Positions 36,211 to 44,923 of a stretch of DNA of 64,000 nucleotides are shown here, one piece after another. The position numbers were made by a program, and so were the translations under genes. The notes below the pieces were generated by a model, which saw nothing but the letters and a program-made list of their open reading frames with translations, did not search any database and was not told the origin of the DNA. Source of the DNA: Flavobacterium chungbukense (GTDB lineage Bacteria; Bacteroidota; Bacteroidia; Flavobacteriales; Flavobacteriaceae); the NCBI RefSeq assembly GCF_020805785.1, contig NZ_JAJGZV010000001.1, forward strand, positions 124,001-188,000, given 5' to 3'. The stretch's first letter is position 1. Each line of letters opens with the position of its first letter.

Positions 36211-36296
36211 AAGTTTGCCACGAATTACACCAATTTCCACGAATTATATTTAAAAAAATTAGTGAAAATTGGTGTAATTCGTGGCAAAAAAACTTT
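36211..36296. repeat. GCCACGAATT-type inverted repeat
   Basis: The arms begin AAGTTTGCCACGAATTACAC and end in its complement near 36290. The arms contain tandem CACGAATT/CACCAATT units of about 10 bp. The element lies between the convergent genes 35349 and 36332, so it can act as a terminator. A relative lies at 62410-62564. Confidence 0.8.
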
Positions 36297-36327
36297 GAAC
36301 CTTTGTTGCTTTGTTTCTCTGAACCTA
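36293..36327. repeat. octamer-period CTTTG array a
   Basis: CTTTG at 36293, 36301 and 36309 and CTCTG at 36317, with three-base spacers between, give an exact 8-bp period. Confidence 0.85.
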
Positions 36328-36331
36328 ACAA

Positions 36332-39300
36332 CTAGAAGCTGTAAGCCGCTCCAAAAATCACCCTTCCAATTTCGTCAGGAGATTTAAAGTAAGATATTCT
36401 TGCAGTAAGAACGTTAATAGCATTTAACCAAAGTCCGCCGCCGTAATCATGGTGCCATTTTTTAGAATCTTCGCCATCAAGCCAAACTCTTCCGTAGTCA
36501 AATCCGCCTAGAATTCCGTATGTAAAAGGAGCAATCGTTTTTCTTATTCTGCCAATGCTAAAGCGTAAATCAGAACTTTGAGAAAAATAAGAACTTCCTA
36601 AGAAACGTTCGTTTCTAAAACCTCTTAAATCAGTGTCACCGCCTAAAGCTGCGCCTTGATAAAATTCATAATTGTTATTAAAAATGGCTTTTCCTTTAAG
36701 GTAACTTGCCAAGACCAGTTTTCCGTTTTTGTCTAATTTATGCGTAAATCCTAAAGCACTTTCTAAAGTAGGGAAGTTTTTATTGGTTTCATCCAAATTG
36801 GCAGTCCAAGTTCCAGCAATCATAAAAAACATTCCTAAAGTTGGTTTGGCTGCAAAATCAGAATTTTTGAAAAGATATTTTACTTTCAAACTTCCATAAT
36901 TCTGAGTATTAAACACATCAGGATTTACAATATTTGGAAGATTAATAAAACGATTTTCAGTCTCTTCAACTGTCATTCTTTGGAATATAGGCTGAATACT
37001 AAATTCGCTTCCATATCTACCAACGTGTCTAACAGCTCCTGAAGCATTAAATTTTCTAATGCGGACACGATTGTAATCTAGACTTAAATCATCGTCGTAT
37101 TGCGATTCATTTCCATATCCAAAATAATTCATCGCAAAATTTGGAGTGGTGTAAAGCGATTCAACATCAATAACCCATTTACCTAATAACCCTGGAAAAT
37201 GCGCAACGTAGTTAAACTCTAAACCACCAGTTGCGAAATAGTAAAAAGCATTTAAAACATGTCTTTGAGTATACGGATTCTGTTTAAAATTGTTAACTGT
37301 ATAATTTAAATTAATCCCCACTTTTACACCATCATCAGGATTAAAACCGATATTTGGTAAACCAGAAACTACATTATATTTTGGTTTTTCATAATTGTAC
37401 AAGTTAACATCGTAATCATCAGTTAACTGTGTTTGCGTTTTAGTCCCGAGGCCTCGGGATAAATTATAAGTGTTTTCTTTTGACTTAAAGTCGTAAACAA
37501 TAACCTTTCTTCCGTTTTCAATGTTATAAGTATCATTGTTTTGACCGCCAATTAAACGAACTTTAATTCTTGATTTGTAATCTCCTTTCACTTCAAAAAT
37601 ATCATTATCATCTAAACCATAAATCCATAAATTTTTGGTTTTGGCATCTGTAACGGTTTTAGAGTACTGCAATTCATCACCTTCTTTTTTGGTTCTGAAA
37701 ACCTGAATTTCAATACTTTTCTTCGCATTATGATTTAAAACAAATTTGTCTTTTTTATCTGTTCCAGCAATCATAACCGTTTTGCTTAAAACATCAGCAT
37801 AAATAGCAGCATATTTTTGAAGCTCTTTTTTTCTGTTTTTTAATTTTCGAATAATTTCGTCAATCGTTTCATCTTGAACTTCTTTTGGCATATTTTTAAA
37901 AGAGTTCTCAATGTCAGCATCCGATAAGTTATCCTGAATATATTTTGCCTGTTCAATCCAATCTTTTTGGTCAGATGTTCTTAAGAAAGCCAAATCCATT
38001 GGATAAGGTTCTCTACTCAGCCATTTTACATTGCCAATTTTATCCTTGAATGTTCTCATGTGGCGCAATGCTGGAATATTCATTAAAATAGAAAGTAAAG
38101 CGCCATCGTATTTAACAAAAGCCTGATCTCTGTCGCGGGGAATTGGTTTGTAAATTACTTTTCCATCTTTTTTAAATTCTGCCCAACGCCATTGGTCACT
38201 GTGTCTGTCCCAATCGCCAATTAAAATATCAAATAATCGAGCTTTTATGTATTCTTTTTCATCAACCGAATATTTTTCATCTTTATGAAGATTAAGCATC
38301 ATATCATCGGTGCCAATAATATTACTCGGATTTCCGAAATTTTTTCCGTCTAAATGATTATCAGCAGGTCTTTCTTCAACCATATACAATTGATCTCCAA
38401 AACCAGCATTAAATTCGCCTAAACCATTTTGTCGCGGAATATAATATAGAATCGGATTGGTATGCAGTAATCCTAGTTTGTTAGACATTCCTCCAATCGC
38501 GTACGGCGCATATGGATGAGAAGTGGTATAAAAGTCAAATAAGAAACTTTCTGTGTATGTATCTTCAAAATCGTTTACGATATACTGATCCTTAAATGCA
38601 ACGGACTGTAAAAAAACAGTAGCACTTTTTTTCATACCGCGCATTACAAATTCACGACCTTTTGGATCAGACATTCTCAAAGAAACAGATTGATGTCCTC
38701 CGCCTTCTCGAATAGGTTTCAAACCGCCTTTTAAAGTGTCTACAGTTGCTACTTTAGCTTCAATTGGCATACTGTAATATTTTCTATAGTGTTTTCCAAA
38801 TAAAAAACTATGAAACCAGCTTTTATCTGTCATTTTTGGCGAATAGATAGAAGTTGTAATTTTTGATGGAAACTTATTTGGAATATCTGAAGCCCAGTTA
38901 ATTTCTTTGGCTTTTATAATTTCGCGTTCAAAAAGCAGTTTTTCTTTATTGTTTTCATTTCCATAGAAAGAAACTTTAGCATCACCGCTTTTAAAAAGAG
39001 TTAAAGTCGCGTATCCATTTCCGCCGTAAGAGAAATCATTTTCGTTTATTGCCCTTGCCGCTTCAGACTTAGATCCGGCACCGCTAATAATCTGTTGAAT
39101 ATTCTCGCTGCTGATATATTGAAGGTTATGATCGTGTCCAGAAACTACAATTACATTTTTCTGTTTTTGCAAAAGTGTTTTAATTCGTTTCGCATAAATT
39201 GTATATTGTTTGTTTTGAGTGTCTTGCGGACTAACACCAGATGTTTTTCGTAATAAATTGATGAATGAACCAATAATTGGTAAAGGAATTTTTTGTTCTA

Positions 39301-40075
39301 AAGGAAATAATTGTTTTTCTAATGAAAATTGTCCTCCGTGAGTTCCATTGCTCAAAAGAGGATGATGAATGGCTAAAACAACCGTTTTTTCTTGATTTTT
39401 ATTTAGAATGTTTTCCAGTTCTTCAAAAAAAGCTTCTCTGGTTTTTATCTCACAATTGTCATTTATTGTTGGGTGATTGTCCCACTCCTCTAGAAACCAT
39501 TCACTATCAATAGTGACTAACGTTGTAGTACTATCTATTTTTACATCTTCTATAGGACAAGTTTTTCTAGGAAGGAAAGCTTTTTTGTCATTCAAATGTT
39601 TGGTTACAAAATCGGCTTGTAATTCAAGACCTTTTATACCGCTGTACCAGTCGTGGTTACCAGGAATAAAAATAGTTTTTCCTCTGTAGCCTTCTGCAAG
39701 CTTTAATTGATTGCTTAGCTTTGTTTCGGCCAAAGCCTTGTCTCCAGACTTTTTATCACTAGGAAAGCCTTTCGGATAAATGTTATCTCCCAAGAACAGC
39801 AATGTCGATTTTTTATTGGCTTTTTTCAGTCTTTTATGTAATAGTTCGAGCGTTTGCTTCGATTGAACTTCATCAGCATTTCCAGCATCTCCTACAAGAA
39901 AGAAAGTGTGTGCAATTTTTATAGTATCTGTTGCGTTTTCATTCTCGATCGAGCTTACATTTTTTCCATATTGGGGCTTGTGAGTTGCACAAGAATAAAC
40001 AAGGAAAAGTAGTAGTAAAGTAACCATTCCTGTTTTAATTTTGGCAATAAAATGATTATCCAAAAACAATTTCAT
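36332..40075 (-). CDS. calcineurin-like phosphoesterase, kinase-like region and outer-membrane barrel in one protein
   Basis: This 1247-residue lipoprotein (signal ending VYSC) has three parts. Residues about 55-380 form a metallophosphoesterase: FLVGDAGNADE, LGDNIYPKG, IPGNHDWYSG, AIHHPL and SGHDHN. Residues about 440-760 hold a region reminiscent of CotH/FAM20-type kinases: FVMRGMKKSA, TYTESFLFDF, GDWDRHSDQW (Asp623) and IPRDRDQAF (Asp648/650). Residues about 880-1247 are a beta-barrel ending in AAYSF, with BamA-like GGDTDLRGFRNERF and GGFDYGRVWLDGE. The phosphoesterase and barrel parts are clear; the kinase reading is inference. The gene diverges from the HD-Pycsar-like gene by 26 bp. It could remove or add phosphate groups on envelope molecules. 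Confidence 0.8.
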   Translation of the reverse strand: MKLFLDNHFIAKIKTGMVTLLLLFLVYSCATHKPQYGKNVSSIENENATDTIKIAHTFFLVGDAGNADEVQSKQTLELLHKRLKKANKKSTLLFLGDNIYPKGFPSDKKSGDKALAETKLSNQLKLAEGYRGKTIFIPGNHDWYSGIKGLELQADFVTKHLNDKKAFLPRKTCPIEDVKIDSTTTLVTIDSEWFLEEWDNHPTINDNCEIKTREAFFEELENILNKNQEKTVVLAIHHPLLSNGTHGGQFSLEKQLFPLEQKIPLPIIGSFINLLRKTSGVSPQDTQNKQYTIYAKRIKTLLQKQKNVIVVSGHDHNLQYISSENIQQIISGAGSKSEAARAINENDFSYGGNGYATLTLFKSGDAKVSFYGNENNKEKLLFEREIIKAKEINWASDIPNKFPSKITTSIYSPKMTDKSWFHSFLFGKHYRKYYSMPIEAKVATVDTLKGGLKPIREGGGHQSVSLRMSDPKGREFVMRGMKKSATVFLQSVAFKDQYIVNDFEDTYTESFLFDFYTTSHPYAPYAIGGMSNKLGLLHTNPILYYIPRQNGLGEFNAGFGDQLYMVEERPADNHLDGKNFGNPSNIIGTDDMMLNLHKDEKYSVDEKEYIKARLFDILIGDWDRHSDQWRWAEFKKDGKVIYKPIPRDRDQAFVKYDGALLSILMNIPALRHMRTFKDKIGNVKWLSREPYPMDLAFLRTSDQKDWIEQAKYIQDNLSDADIENSFKNMPKEVQDETIDEIIRKLKNRKKELQKYAAIYADVLSKTVMIAGTDKKDKFVLNHNAKKSIEIQVFRTKKEGDELQYSKTVTDAKTKNLWIYGLDDNDIFEVKGDYKSRIKVRLIGGQNNDTYNIENGRKVIVYDFKSKENTYNLSRGLGTKTQTQLTDDYDVNLYNYEKPKYNVVSGLPNIGFNPDDGVKVGINLNYTVNNFKQNPYTQRHVLNAFYYFATGGLEFNYVAHFPGLLGKWVIDVESLYTTPNFAMNYFGYGNESQYDDDLSLDYNRVRIRKFNASGAVRHVGRYGSEFSIQPIFQRMTVEETENRFINLPNIVNPDVFNTQNYGSLKVKYLFKNSDFAAKPTLGMFFMIAGTWTANLDETNKNFPTLESALGFTHKLDKNGKLVLASYLKGKAIFNNNYEFYQGAALGGDTDLRGFRNERFLGSSYFSQSSDLRFSIGRIRKTIAPFTYGILGGFDYGRVWLDGEDSKKWHHDYGGGLWLNAINVLTARISYFKSPDEIGRVIFGAAYSF

Positions 40076-40101
40076 AATTTAGTGGTATAAAAATATTCTT
40101 T

Positions 40102-41280
40102 ATGAATCTAATAGAACAATCCGAAGATTTCGTCAGTAATTTACTCAAAGATAAACTTTCTAATCTATATTCTTATCATAATTTTAACCATACTTTCACA
40201 GTAGTTACTGCGGTAAAAGAACTATGTAAAAAAGAAGATGTTGAAGGTGATGATAAAGAGGCACTTTTAGTGGCAGCGTGGTTTCATGATACAGGATATG
40301 TTCATGGATATGAAAATCACGAAAGCACCAGCACAGAAATTGCAACCAAATTTTTAAGAGAAAAAGGAAAATCGGAAGAATTTATAGCACTTGTTGCAAG
40401 TTTGATTCTAGCTACAGCTAAAGAATATGAGCCTAAAACACATTTAGAAAAAATCATTAAAGATGCTGATTATGCTCATTTGATGGGAACTGAATATGTT
40501 ACAACTTGCGAATTGTTACGTTTAGAATTAAAAAATACCGGGATTGTAAGTTTCTCTAATGCAGAATGGACAAGAGAAAACTTGAATTTCTTATTAAATA
40601 AACATCGATTTTATACGGATTATGCTTTAAGAAAATGGCAACCTTTGAAAGAGAAAAACTTATTGTTAATTCAAAAGAAAATAAACAAACAAGAATTAAA
40701 AGCCGCTGCAGCCATCGAAGAAGAAAACAAAAAGAAGGATAAAGCGGAAAAACCAGATCGTGGAATAGACACTTTATTTCGTGTTACACTTGGAAATCAT
40801 ACCCGCTTAAGCGGAATTGCAGATAGTAAAGCCAATATTTTATTGTCTGTAAATGCGATCATCATTTCGATCGCATTATCTTCTATTATTCCAAAATTGG
40901 ATAGTCCAAAAAACGCGCATTTGGTTGTTCCAACTTTTATTATGCTGATGTCGAGCGTAATCACTATTATTTTTGCAATTCTTTCTACACGACCAAAAGT
41001 AACATCCGGTTTTTTTACGCGCGGTGATGTTGAGGCTAAGAAAGTAAATTTAATGTTCTTCGGAAATTTCTATAAAATGCCTTTGGAAGATTACGATTGG
41101 GCCATGAATGAAATGATGAAAGACAGAGATTATCTTTATTCAACCATGATTAAAGATTTGTACTATCTAGGTTTGGTTTTGCAGCGAAAATACAATTTAC
41201 TCCGAATTGCTTACAACTTCTTTATGTTTGGATTAATTATAACGGTTATCTCGTTTGTAATTGCTTTTAAATCAATTTAA
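40102..41280 (+). CDS. HD-domain phosphohydrolase fused to Pycsar-effector-like membrane domain
   Basis: This 392-residue protein begins with an HD domain (HNFNHTFTVVTAVKEL, AAWFHDTGYVHGYENHESTS, DADYAHL), expected to hydrolyse phosphoester bonds of a nucleotide. After a charged linker (about 195-225), the C-terminal part is a DUF5706/PycTM-like module with four predicted membrane helices, starting RVTLGNHTRLSGIADSKANILLSVNAIIISI. That module is the effector of Pycsar anti-phage systems. No cyclase gene lies nearby. It diverges from the 1247-residue fusion gene. A Pycsar link is inferred; a housekeeping role is possible because the gene is common in Bacteroidetes. Confidence 0.8.
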   Translation: MNLIEQSEDFVSNLLKDKLSNLYSYHNFNHTFTVVTAVKELCKKEDVEGDDKEALLVAAWFHDTGYVHGYENHESTSTEIATKFLREKGKSEEFIALVASLILATAKEYEPKTHLEKIIKDADYAHLMGTEYVTTCELLRLELKNTGIVSFSNAEWTRENLNFLLNKHRFYTDYALRKWQPLKEKNLLLIQKKINKQELKAAAAIEEENKKKDKAEKPDRGIDTLFRVTLGNHTRLSGIADSKANILLSVNAIIISIALSSIIPKLDSPKNAHLVVPTFIMLMSSVITIIFAILSTRPKVTSGFFTRGDVEAKKVNLMFFGNFYKMPLEDYDWAMNEMMKDRDYLYSTMIKDLYYLGLVLQRKYNLLRIAYNFFMFGLIITVISFVIAFKSI

Positions 41281-41302
41281 AATTTTAAAATATTTTTTAA
41301 GA

Positions 41303-41318
41303 TTGACAACTTTGTCAA
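41303..41318. repeat. TTGACAA palindrome after the HD-PycTM gene
   Basis: TTGACAA at 41303-41309 and TTGTCAA at 41312-41318 face each other with 2 bases between, 22 nt after the stop of the gene at 40102. It is too small and lacks a T run to be a confident terminator. Confidence 0.45.
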
Positions 41319-41339
41319 ATATTTAAATATGCAGAAATG

Positions 41340-41483
41340 TTTTTAAACACATAGAAACTAGTTTTTTCTTTATTTAAAAAGAATGAAGAAAGAAACTAGT
41401 TTATCACACATAGCTATGTGTATTAATGAAAGTGAAACGCCTTTTTTTAAGTTTCAAAATCTATGTTACTATGTGTTTAAAAA
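41340..41483. repeat. nested inverted repeat with a 16-bp palindrome at its centre
   Basis: The outer arms (TTTTTAAACACATAGAAAC and its relative at 41461-41483) enclose an inner inverted AAACTAGTTT pair near 41356-41400 and a perfect palindrome ACACATAGCTATGTGT at 41406-41421. No coding signal is visible. Layered palindromes of this kind recur elsewhere in the window. Confidence 0.75.
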
Positions 41484-41513
41484 TAAAAAAAAAAGCCCAA
41501 CTTTTAGTTGAGC
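41478..41513 (-). terminator. terminator overlapping the stop of the GAF gene
   Basis: On the minus strand GCTCAACT, a 3-nt loop and AGTTGGGC (one mismatch) are followed by ten T. The stem overlaps the TAA stop at 41504-41506. Confidence 0.75.
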
Positions 41514-43873
41514 TCATCTAATAAATCTTGGTAAGTTATTTTTTTGATTTGTGAATTTGACGTATTATTAATCACTTTTACACGAATCGCTCTTAAACCA
41601 GAAACTCCTTGAAGATCTTCGACTTCAAACTGTTCTATTGCAGGTTCTAGAATTTTCTTGTGCTGCAGATATTTAATGTATTTTAAATATTCTGCTTCTT
41701 CGCTGTTTTGCGAATAAACGATTGTAATTTTCTCTTTTTCTGTAATGCGTTCGTTTGTTCCTTTTATATGCGACTTATCAATTCGTTTTTTGACTACTTC
41801 ATATCTGGCATTATAAGTCCCGTCAACATCAAAACGTTTTTCATCCATTCTAAAACGGATAGAAAGAGGTGAACTGAAAACTAAAATCAATGAAGTCACA
41901 TCCAATTCATAAGGAAGCGATTCTTTAAGGTCATGATGTTCCAATTCCATTTCGCACAAAGTCTGTAATTGCCATAAACGAAGATTATGCAAATACATAA
42001 TATCGAATAGTTTTGTAGGCGAAATTGAAGCCCCAATATACAAATTATGCTCCACACCATCTGTTTTAAAACGCTCATAATAGTGCGGATAAATCTGCTG
42101 TGCTTCAACTTGCTTTCTGTCTAAAACAGTTGCCAGCCTTTTATTAATGATTGACATGGCATTGTCAAATTTCTTTCTTTCCTGATAAAACATTCCTGTT
42201 TTTTCATCCAGACTTTCAAAGTAAAGTTTTTCTAATTTTTCGTTTTTAGGGTTACTTTTTGTGTTTTTAAGAATCGGGTGAATTTCTTCTTCAATATAAC
42301 GTTGAATGTGCTGTTCTGTATCTGCTTTTAATGGAAAATCCAATTCAGCTCGAAGTGATTCCAATTCAAATTTTCTTTGTTCCAAAAGAACTAAATTCGA
42401 GTTTTCCTCTTGATTTTCGAAAATTTCTAAAAGAGCGCTAAGCTGACTTTTTAAGTCAGTTTTGACTGTCTCATTTCGATGTTCAGAAGAACCTTTGATA
42501 TCAATCTGACCGTATAACGGAAATACATTTTTAAAAACAATTTCTTTAAAAATATAATCTTTAGTATGATTTAAATTTTGAAAGTAATTCTGAGATTCTT
42601 TTTTGAATTTCCAATAAACACTCGGATGAATTGTTGTATACTCACGTTGAATAATTGCTTCAACCTGATGCTGCATATCTGTATTGTAACGATCAATTGT
42701 ATCCGTTAAATAAGGAAGAACCAACTCTAATTTTGTAGCATTCACACTATTTAAATCTCTCGGATTTTCAGAAACCAATTCAACAACTCCCAATAAATGC
42801 CCATCTTTAATAACAGGAGCAAAAATACAGCTGTGAATGTTTTGAGTCAATAAATGTTCCCCAAGTCTTTTATTTGTTGATTCATCTGTAAATTTCTGAA
42901 CATTAGAAATCACGAAAGGCTCTCTCTTATCCAGCAAATTTTCGAAAGAACATCCAAAAAAAGCATTTTTGCAATCGACTTCCTGATCGGATGAAAGCAA
43001 GAAACTTTTAAGTTGCGTGTCGTATTTTACAGGTCTGATAAATTTTTCTTCTTCAGGATTATAAATGATAAATCCGACTTTTAAATTCGGAAGATTAAAA
43101 ATCGACTGAAAAATATTTGAGATTTCTTTATCTGTTGTAACTGTTTTTACACCAGGTTTCAGTAAGTTACTTTTTAAGGTAGAAATAGCACTTTCTGTGG
43201 TGGCATCAAAAAGAGAAACAATTCCAAAACCTCTTAAAATCCAGCTTCCTTTTGGGAATTTTGACTTCCATAAATTGATGTCATTATAGTTATCAATCAA
43301 TTGGTCAATATCTTCCGGAGTTAAAGTAACTGCATTTTCGGTTGGAATAATCTCCATGAAATCTGCGTTGTACAAAATACGATAATGTTTTTCTACACCA
43401 TTTTCATCTGGAATATCATAGAAAAAAGGCTGATTAAAATCGATATGCTGTTTGTAATAATAGCTAAGAATCAGACAACAGTTATTGATGTAGAATTGAT
43501 GTTCGCTAAAATCGCGAATTTCCATGTAAAATTCATCTCCCGCATTTTTTAGAATTTTTTTAAAACGTTCTGTATAATTAAAGGAGATATTTTGAAATGG
43601 AATAGTAACTGCTTTTATTTCATTTTGTGTTAAAGCAGTCGGAAACAAATCGGCTAAAATATTTTTGATTAATGCTTCATTCTCTTTTATAACAGCGTAA
43701 TCATGAATTCCTGTTCTTAATTCTGGAATTGATTCTATTTGTTTTAAAATGGCTTTTGCATAATCGGATCTATAATCAACATCTGACAAAGCAATTTCTT
43801 CAAAGGATTCGATTAGCTTATGAAATGATATTATCGTAGTGAAAGGACTTTCTTTAAAAAACTGAATATCCAT
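41504..43873 (-). CDS. large GAF-domain protein of unknown function
   Basis: This 789-residue soluble protein has a GAF domain (about residues 240-390), seen as LLSSDQEVDCKNAFFGCSFENLL, IHSCIFAPVIKDGHLLGVVELVSENPRDL. The N-terminal region is helical and the C-terminal half (about 470-789) has coiled-coil-like stretches, with a conserved-looking segment DGVEHNLYIGASISPTKLFDI. There is no kinase, cyclase or receiver domain, so the output is unknown. No operon partner lies downstream. It is probably a conserved flavobacterial protein. The promoter is at 43892-43918. Confidence 0.7.
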   Translation of the reverse strand: MDIQFFKESPFTTIISFHKLIESFEEIALSDVDYRSDYAKAILKQIESIPELRTGIHDYAVIKENEALIKNILADLFPTALTQNEIKAVTIPFQNISFNYTERFKKILKNAGDEFYMEIRDFSEHQFYINNCCLILSYYYKQHIDFNQPFFYDIPDENGVEKHYRILYNADFMEIIPTENAVTLTPEDIDQLIDNYNDINLWKSKFPKGSWILRGFGIVSLFDATTESAISTLKSNLLKPGVKTVTTDKEISNIFQSIFNLPNLKVGFIIYNPEEEKFIRPVKYDTQLKSFLLSSDQEVDCKNAFFGCSFENLLDKREPFVISNVQKFTDESTNKRLGEHLLTQNIHSCIFAPVIKDGHLLGVVELVSENPRDLNSVNATKLELVLPYLTDTIDRYNTDMQHQVEAIIQREYTTIHPSVYWKFKKESQNYFQNLNHTKDYIFKEIVFKNVFPLYGQIDIKGSSEHRNETVKTDLKSQLSALLEIFENQEENSNLVLLEQRKFELESLRAELDFPLKADTEQHIQRYIEEEIHPILKNTKSNPKNEKLEKLYFESLDEKTGMFYQERKKFDNAMSIINKRLATVLDRKQVEAQQIYPHYYERFKTDGVEHNLYIGASISPTKLFDIMYLHNLRLWQLQTLCEMELEHHDLKESLPYELDVTSLILVFSSPLSIRFRMDEKRFDVDGTYNARYEVVKKRIDKSHIKGTNERITEKEKITIVYSQNSEEAEYLKYIKYLQHKKILEPAIEQFEVEDLQGVSGLRAIRVKVINNTSNSQIKKITYQDLLDELN

Positions 43874-43891
43874 CTGAGTTATTTTTTAATG

Positions 43892-43918
43892 CAAAATTAA
43901 GGATAAATTAAGAATCAA
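43892..43918 (-). promoter_or_regulatory. promoter of the GAF-domain gene
   Basis: On the minus strand TTG (43916-43918), a 16-bp spacer and TAATTTTG (43892-43899) sit 18 nt before the ATG. Confidence 0.6.
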
Positions 43919-44016
43919 CGACATTTTACGATTTCTTTCCTTTATTATTCGATAGATAAAGTCCTTATTTGACGGGCATTTCAAAAATCAGCTAATTATT
44001 TTAACAAAAAATTAAC

Positions 44017-44057
44017 TTCCGTAATTACGGAACGATCGTTCCGTAATTATATCTTTG
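44017..44057 (+). promoter_or_regulatory. promoter and palindromic TetR operator of the SDR gene
   Basis: TATCTTTG at 44050-44057 is a -7 box. Immediately upstream, 44023-44048 is a perfect 26-bp palindrome with core GGAACGATCGTTCC (44029-44042). It overlaps a second palindrome, TTCCGTAATTACGGAA, at 44017-44032. TTCCGTAATTA appears twice as a direct repeat (44017 and 44039). The sites cover the -33 region, so a bound repressor would block transcription. Confidence 0.8.
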
Positions 44058-44099
44058 TACCATAATAATTGAATAATCAATAACTTAAAAACAAATAAA

Positions 44100-44852
44100 A
44101 TGAAAAATTTAGAAAACAAAGTTGCAATAGTAACAGGCGGAAACAGTGGAATAGGATACGCAGCAGCAGCTGATTTCGTGTCAAAAGGAGCAAAAGTAAT
44201 CGTAACAGGAAGAAATAAAGAAGCTTTAGCAAAAGCTGAAACAGAATTGAATGTTACTGGAATTGTTGCTGATCAATCTGATTTAAAATCAATTGACAGT
44301 TTGGTAGAACAAGTAAAAACTCAATTCGGAAAAGTTGATATTTTATTCTTAAATGCCGGAATTGCCGCTTTTGCTCCAGTAGATTCTGCTTCAGAAGAGC
44401 ATTATGATAGTATTATGAATGTAAACGTAAAAGGAGTTTATTTTACAGTTCAAAAAGTATTACCCATTTTGAATGATGGAGGTTCTATTATTTTTAATAC
44501 TTCAGTGAATGCGCAATTAGGAATGCCAGGTTCAAGTGTATACGGCGCGAGTAAAGCAGCAGTTTTATCATTAAACAGAATATTTGCAGCTGAATTGGCT
44601 GGAAGAAAAATTAGAGTAAATGCAGTATCTCCTGGTCCAATTGAAACTCCTTTGTATGATAAAGTTGGTTTAGAAAAAGAAGAAGTAGAAGGTTTAGGTG
44701 CTGCTCTTGGAGAGAAAATTTTATTAAAACGTTTTGGACAAGCTGCTGAAGTTGCTAAAACAGTTAGTTTCCTTGCTTCGGATGATGCATCATTTATTAC
44801 AGGAACAGAAATTGTTGTTGATGGTGGACTTACTGTAAATACAGTATTATAA
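44100..44852 (+). CDS. short-chain dehydrogenase/reductase
   Basis: This 250-residue enzyme has the Rossmann motif TGGNSGIGYAAA, the NAG motif (LNAGIAAF), the active-site Ser/Tyr/Lys in TSVNAQLG...SSVYGASKAAV (YGASK) and the family end VSFLASDDASFITGTEIVVDGG. It uses NAD(P)H to reduce a carbonyl or oxidise an alcohol; substrate is unknown. The motif TGRNKE after the second strand suggests NADP. It is preceded by the operator at 44017-44057 and followed by its likely TetR regulator, so expression is probably induced by a compound the enzyme detoxifies. Confidence 0.92.
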   Translation: MKNLENKVAIVTGGNSGIGYAAAADFVSKGAKVIVTGRNKEALAKAETELNVTGIVADQSDLKSIDSLVEQVKTQFGKVDILFLNAGIAAFAPVDSASEEHYDSIMNVNVKGVYFTVQKVLPILNDGGSIIFNTSVNAQLGMPGSSVYGASKAAVLSLNRIFAAELAGRKIRVNAVSPGPIETPLYDKVGLEKEEVEGLGAALGEKILLKRFGQAAEVAKTVSFLASDDASFITGTEIVVDGGLTVNTVL

Positions 44853-44868
44853 TTTTTTGATTAATTCA

Positions 44869-44900
44869 GGAACGATTGTTCCGTATTTTTAGTATCTTTG
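44869..44900 (+). promoter_or_regulatory. promoter and TetR operator of the regulator gene
   Basis: GGAACGATTGTTCC (44869-44882) differs by one base from the core operator before the SDR gene. It is followed by a TATCTTTG -7 box (44893-44900). The TetR gene starts at 44924, so the regulator probably controls itself. Confidence 0.75.
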
Positions 44901-44923
44901 GAAATGAATTTAATTTTAATGCG

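Noticed and set aside
44876-44923. Longer start of the TetR gene
   Set aside because: It would begin inside the operator and upstream of the -7 box; the ATG at 44924 starts a normal TetR N-terminus.
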